Source: JACDAN01 sp046729215
GTDB taxonomy: Bacteria > Actinomycetota > Thermoleophilia > Gaiellales > Gaiellaceae
Direction of reading: 5' to 3'
Length of the DNA: 7,985 nucleotides
Assembly (NCBI GenBank): GCA_046729215.1
Contig: JBKPGE010000174.1
Span: 1-7,985, forward strand
Below, piece after piece: positions 5,614 through 7,985 of this stretch. How positions within the stretch are numbered: position 1 is the stretch's first letter; each line of letters begins with the position of its first letter. The notes beneath the pieces are model-generated. The model was not told the origin of the DNA. It did not search any database and saw only the letters and a program-made list of their open reading frames with translations. Position numbers and translations under genes: made by a program.

Positions 5614-5817
5614 ATGAGTGAGACGCAGGTCCACATTCTCGAAGACACAGAGCTCAACCGGATCGAGCACTGGCGCATCGAGGAACTGGAGCGCGCGGGC
5701 TACGGCCACCGCGCTGCGGCGCGGCTTGCGGCTCGCCATGACATCGACCTCCATCGGGCCGTCAAACTGCTGAAGCGCGGCTGCGCGCCAGAGCTCGCGC
5801 TGAAGATCCTCCTCTAG
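5614..5817 (+). CDS. Small conserved-looking hypothetical protein (67 aa)
   Basis: ATG 5614 has a strong GGAGG eight bases upstream, and the protein reads as a compact soluble helical unit. The segments are ELNRIEHWRIEELERAGYGH, then AARLAARHDIDLHRAVKLLK and RGCAPELALKILL. There is no membrane segment or signal peptide, and one cysteine (Cys57). I recall similar short proteins (a W-R-x-E-x-L-x-x-A-G-Y helix, then DLH-A-x-x-L-x-x-GC and ALRILL) in actinobacterial genomes, with no known function. It follows the hairpin and palindromes at 5483-5566, so it probably starts a new transcript. It ends 45 bases before lgt. Function unknown; existence as a gene is well supported by RBS and composition. 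Confidence 0.82.
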   Translation: MSETQVHILEDTELNRIEHWRIEELERAGYGHRAAARLAARHDIDLHRAVKLLKRGCAPELALKILL

Positions 5818-5862
5818 CCAAGCGCGGGACACCCGCGGCGCGCGTCGAACGGTATCGGCAGA

Positions 5863-6762
5863 ATGCCGCGCGTGATCGCGTCGATTCCGTCGCCTTCGAG
5901 CGGCTTCTTCGAAGTCGGGCCCGTGACGATCCACATGTACGGGCTGATGCTGCTGCTCGCGATCGCGGTCTGCATCGTCGTGACGGGGCTGCGGTGGACG
6001 AAGCGCCCCGGCCCGGACGGCGGCGACTGGGATCTGCTCCTGCGCATCTCCGTCTGGGCCGTCGCTGCAGGAATCGTCGGCGCACGGGCCTACCACGTCA
6101 TCACCAGCTGGTCGGAAGTCCCCAGCCCCAAGTGGCAGGGCGTCTTCGAGGTCTGGAAGGGCGGGCTCGGCGTTTGGGGCGGGATCCTCCTCGGCACCGT
6201 TGTCGGCATCATCGTGGCGAAGCGTGCGGGGAAGAACCCGTGGGCGCTCATGGACGCTGCCGCGCCGGGCCTGATGTTTGCCCACGGCATCGGGCGGATC
6301 GGCAACTGGTGGAACCAGGAGCTCTTCGGCAAGCCGACGGATCTTCCCTGGGGACTGGAGATCGATCCCGAGAACAGGCCGCTGCAGTACGCCGATTCGG
6401 AGACCTTTCACCCGACCTTCCTCTACGAGCTCATCTACGTCACGATCTGCGGTTTCTTGCTGCTCCTGCTCGACCGCCTCTTCCGCTTCAAGCCGCCGGC
6501 GCTCTTCGCGCTCTACGTGATGCTCTACACCTTCGGCCGCTTCTTCGAGGAGCTGCTGCGGATCGATCCCGCGCACGAGTTCGGCCCGCTGCGCCTGAAC
6601 GCCTGGGTGTCGATCGTGGTCTTCGTGCTGGCCACGGCGTTCTTCGTCTGGTGGCAGTTCTTGCGTGAGCGCCGCGGCGGCTTGCGTCGCGCTCGCGGCC
6701 CGGAGCCGCCAAAGGGGCCGGCGATGGCGATTCCACGGGGTCGCGTCCGGCGTCGAAGCTAG
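5863..6762 (+). CDS. lgt: Prolipoprotein diacylglyceryl transferase
   Basis: It transfers diacylglycerol from phosphatidylglycerol to the lipobox cysteine of prelipoproteins in the cytoplasmic membrane, the first step of lipoprotein maturation. The 299-residue product is multi-spanning. Visible motifs are IPSPSSGFFEVGPVTIHMYG at 8-27, GARAYHVI at 73-80, the VWKGGLGVWGG loop at 97-107, the family signature GRIGNWWNQELFG at 144-156 (Arg145 and Asn148 of the essential set), HPTFLYE at 183-189, and GRFFEELLRID at 225-235 with Arg226. Where E. coli has His103 (FHGG) this protein has Trp105, a change I recall in other actinobacterial Lgt. The C-terminal tail (about 267-299) is basic and rich in Arg and Pro. 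ATG 5863 is chosen; an in-frame GTG at 5872 is also possible, and no strong RBS is seen for either. It is followed after 10 nt by scpA. Confidence 0.96.
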   Translation: MPRVIASIPSPSSGFFEVGPVTIHMYGLMLLLAIAVCIVVTGLRWTKRPGPDGGDWDLLLRISVWAVAAGIVGARAYHVITSWSEVPSPKWQGVFEVWKGGLGVWGGILLGTVVGIIVAKRAGKNPWALMDAAAPGLMFAHGIGRIGNWWNQELFGKPTDLPWGLEIDPENRPLQYADSETFHPTFLYELIYVTICGFLLLLLDRLFRFKPPALFALYVMLYTFGRFFEELLRIDPAHEFGPLRLNAWVSIVVFVLATAFFVWWQFLRERRGGLRRARGPEPPKGPAMAIPRGRVRRRS

Positions 6763-6772
6763 CGTCTGCGGC

Positions 6773-7537
6773 GTGGCGCCCGTCCGCGAGCTCGAGCTCG
6801 ACCTCGAGGCGTTCGAGGGTCCCTTCGACCTGCTGCTTGCGCTCGTCCTCCGCGACGAGCTCGACCTGGCCGAAGTGGACGTGGCCGGGGTCGTCCTGGC
6901 GTTCCTGGAGCGGCTGGCTGAGCGGGACGAGCTCGATCTCGACGCGTGCGGGGAGTTCCTCGTGCTCGTGGCGGCGCTGTTGGAGCTCAAGGCGCGCGCG
7001 CTGCTCGCCGGTGAAGGGGCGGAGCTCGAAGACCTCGACCCAGCGGCAGCAGCCGAAGAGCTCGCGCAACGTCTCGCCGAGTACCGCCGGATCAAAGAGG
7101 CCGCGGCCTGGCTCGCGGAGCGGCTTGAGGCCGAGTGCGGCCGGTTCTTCCGGCTTGGGCCCGCACCGCTCGCTCCACGGCCCGAGCGACGGCTCGAGCA
7201 GCAAGATCCTGCGGTTCTGGCGGCGGCGCTCCGCACGCTGGCGGCTGAGCCGCCGGCCGTCTCGCTCGCGCACCTGGAGCTTCGCTTCCCGCCGGTGGAG
7301 CAGTTCCTCGGCCGGTTTCGCGGCCTGCTGGCACGCCGCAACCGCTTCGACTTCGACTCGGAGGTCGAGGGCATGACGCGGGTCGAGCAGGCAGTCGCGT
7401 TCCTCGCGCTGCTCGAGCTGCGCAAGGCGGGCGAGATCGAGCTCTCGCAAGCGGCGCCGTTCGCGCCGATTCGGGTACAGAGGAACGTGGCCGCGAAACC
7501 GGAAAGGAGAGAGGCATGGACCGCCCGCTCCGCCTAG
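6773..7537 (+). CDS. scpA: Segregation and condensation protein A (kleisin)
   Basis: ScpA is the kleisin subunit that bridges SMC head domains and, with ScpB, forms the bacterial condensin for chromosome organisation and segregation. From GTG 6773 it has 254 residues, normal for the family. The N-terminal helical motif EGPFDLLLALV is at 15-25, followed by FLVLVAALLELKARALL at 62-78 (SMC neck contact region). The middle helices (about 90-125) are the expected ScpB-binding region. A C-terminal winged helix lies at about 204-233 (VAFLALLELRKAGEIELSQA). The start is 10 nt after the lgt stop with no clear RBS, suggesting coupling to lgt translation. The 3' end overlaps scpB by 22 nt. Confidence 0.94.
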   Translation: MAPVRELELDLEAFEGPFDLLLALVLRDELDLAEVDVAGVVLAFLERLAERDELDLDACGEFLVLVAALLELKARALLAGEGAELEDLDPAAAAEELAQRLAEYRRIKEAAAWLAERLEAECGRFFRLGPAPLAPRPERRLEQQDPAVLAAALRTLAAEPPAVSLAHLELRFPPVEQFLGRFRGLLARRNRFDFDSEVEGMTRVEQAVAFLALLELRKAGEIELSQAAPFAPIRVQRNVAAKPERREAWTARSA

Positions 7538-7985
7538 TCGCCGCGAATCCCCTCGATCGCCTCGCCCGGACGCTCGAGGCGCTGCTCGTGGTCGCCTCGC
7601 AGCCGCTGTCACCCGAGGAGCTGGCCGAAGCAGCCGGGGAGGATTCCGAGCGCATCGAGACGGCGCTGGGCCTGCTCGCGGAGCGCTTCGCCGAAGGCCG
7701 CAGCGGAATCGTGCTGGAGAAGGTCGCCGGCGGGTGGGCGTTCCGCGCGTCGCGCGACGCGGCGGAGGTGTGCGGGAGGCTGTTCGAGCGGCCCGTCGAG
7801 CGCGGCCTCTCGGCGGCAGCGCTCGAGACGCTCGCTGTCATTGCATACTTGGGTCCCTGCTCGCGGCCGGAGATCGCGCGGCTCCGCGGAGTCGCCGCCG
7901 ACTCGGTGGTCGCCGGGCTCCTCGAGCGTGGTCTCATCGTCGAGGCCGGCCGCGACGAGTCAGTCGGCGCCGTTCGCTACCGGGT
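7516..7985 (+). CDS. scpB: Segregation and condensation protein B, N-terminal part (runs off window)
   Basis: ScpB dimerises and binds ScpA, regulating the SMC complex. From ATG 7516 (AAGGAGA just upstream) 156 complete codons are visible and the frame is open to the window end. The first winged helix is at about 16-88 (RTLEALLVVASQPLSPEELA, then EKVAGGWAFRAS). The second starts at about 98 with the family hallmark LSAAALETLAVIAYLGPCSR, then PEIARLRGVAADSVVAGLLE and RGLIVEAGR. The hallmark Q-P-V/I-T-R of most ScpB is GPCSR here, a mild divergence. The start lies 22 nt inside scpA in another frame, indicating co-translation. Confidence 0.93.
   Translation, partial: MDRPLRLVAANPLDRLARTLEALLVVASQPLSPEELAEAAGEDSERIETALGLLAERFAEGRSGIVLEKVAGGWAFRASRDAAEVCGRLFERPVERGLSAAALETLAVIAYLGPCSRPEIARLRGVAADSVVAGLLERGLIVEAGRDESVGAVRYR

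Noticed and set aside
5823..5837. CGCGGG-ACA-CCCGCG hairpin between the 67-aa gene and lgt
   Set aside because: The stem is only 6 bp with a 3-base loop and no T-run, within a very GC-rich spacer. It is not enough to call a terminator, so the genes may still be co-transcribed.
5473..7425. A 650-codon open frame on the minus strand across lgt and scpA
   Set aside because: It is antisense to two clearly recognisable genes and its translation is low-complexity (Ser/Arg-rich runs, then acidic/basic stretches). This is typical of a GC-rich shadow frame.

Overview
The window is GC-rich throughout, uses GTG and TTG starts alongside ATG, and packs its genes tightly with short overlaps. Protein style and gene content (a TPR tail typical of actinobacterial cyclase/AAA proteins, lgt-scpA-scpB in a row, a Trp in place of the E. 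coli His in Lgt, a REP-like GGGGTCAGACCCC element) suggest an actinobacterium, perhaps Thermoleophilia/Gaiellales. This is inference from recalled families; no marker gene here settles the taxonomy.

Left part (1-1802): the 3' end of a large plus-strand TPR protein ends at 1161. It converges with a minus-strand unit that ends at 1448. The convergent gap holds a REPIN-like pair of inverted 23-bp arms (1222-1244 and 1347-1369). The last gene of the minus-strand unit (1448-1802) is a small membrane protein that reads intact only if one base is removed near a G4 run, so it is frameshifted or carries a sequence error.

Minus-strand transporter (1815 to about 3622): two inner-membrane permease subunits of the Dpp/Opp peptide/nickel ABC family, DppB-like then DppC-like, overlap by 4 nt. 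No binding protein or ATPase is in the window. The DppB-like gene has no ATG/GTG/TTG at the expected place, only an ATC with a well-spaced AGGA.

Centre (3636-5512): divergent from the transporter is an ECF sigma factor gene overlapping by 8 nt a gene for a single-pass membrane protein, the likely anti-sigma factor. A secreted, C-terminally anchored YtkA-like protein follows. The sigma gene and the YtkA-like gene are each preceded by the same bipartite motif, CGGAACC-N14-GGTGTAGA, with identical spacing. This is the best signal in the window: a likely autoregulated ECF promoter plus one adjacent target. A 12-bp GC-rich hairpin closes the unit.

Right part (5513-7985): a short intergenic stretch with two small inverted repeats leads to a 67-aa protein with a strong RBS. 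Then come lgt (lipoprotein diacylglyceryl transferase), scpA and the start of scpB (SMC condensin partners), closely spaced or overlapping and probably co-transcribed. The window ends inside scpB.
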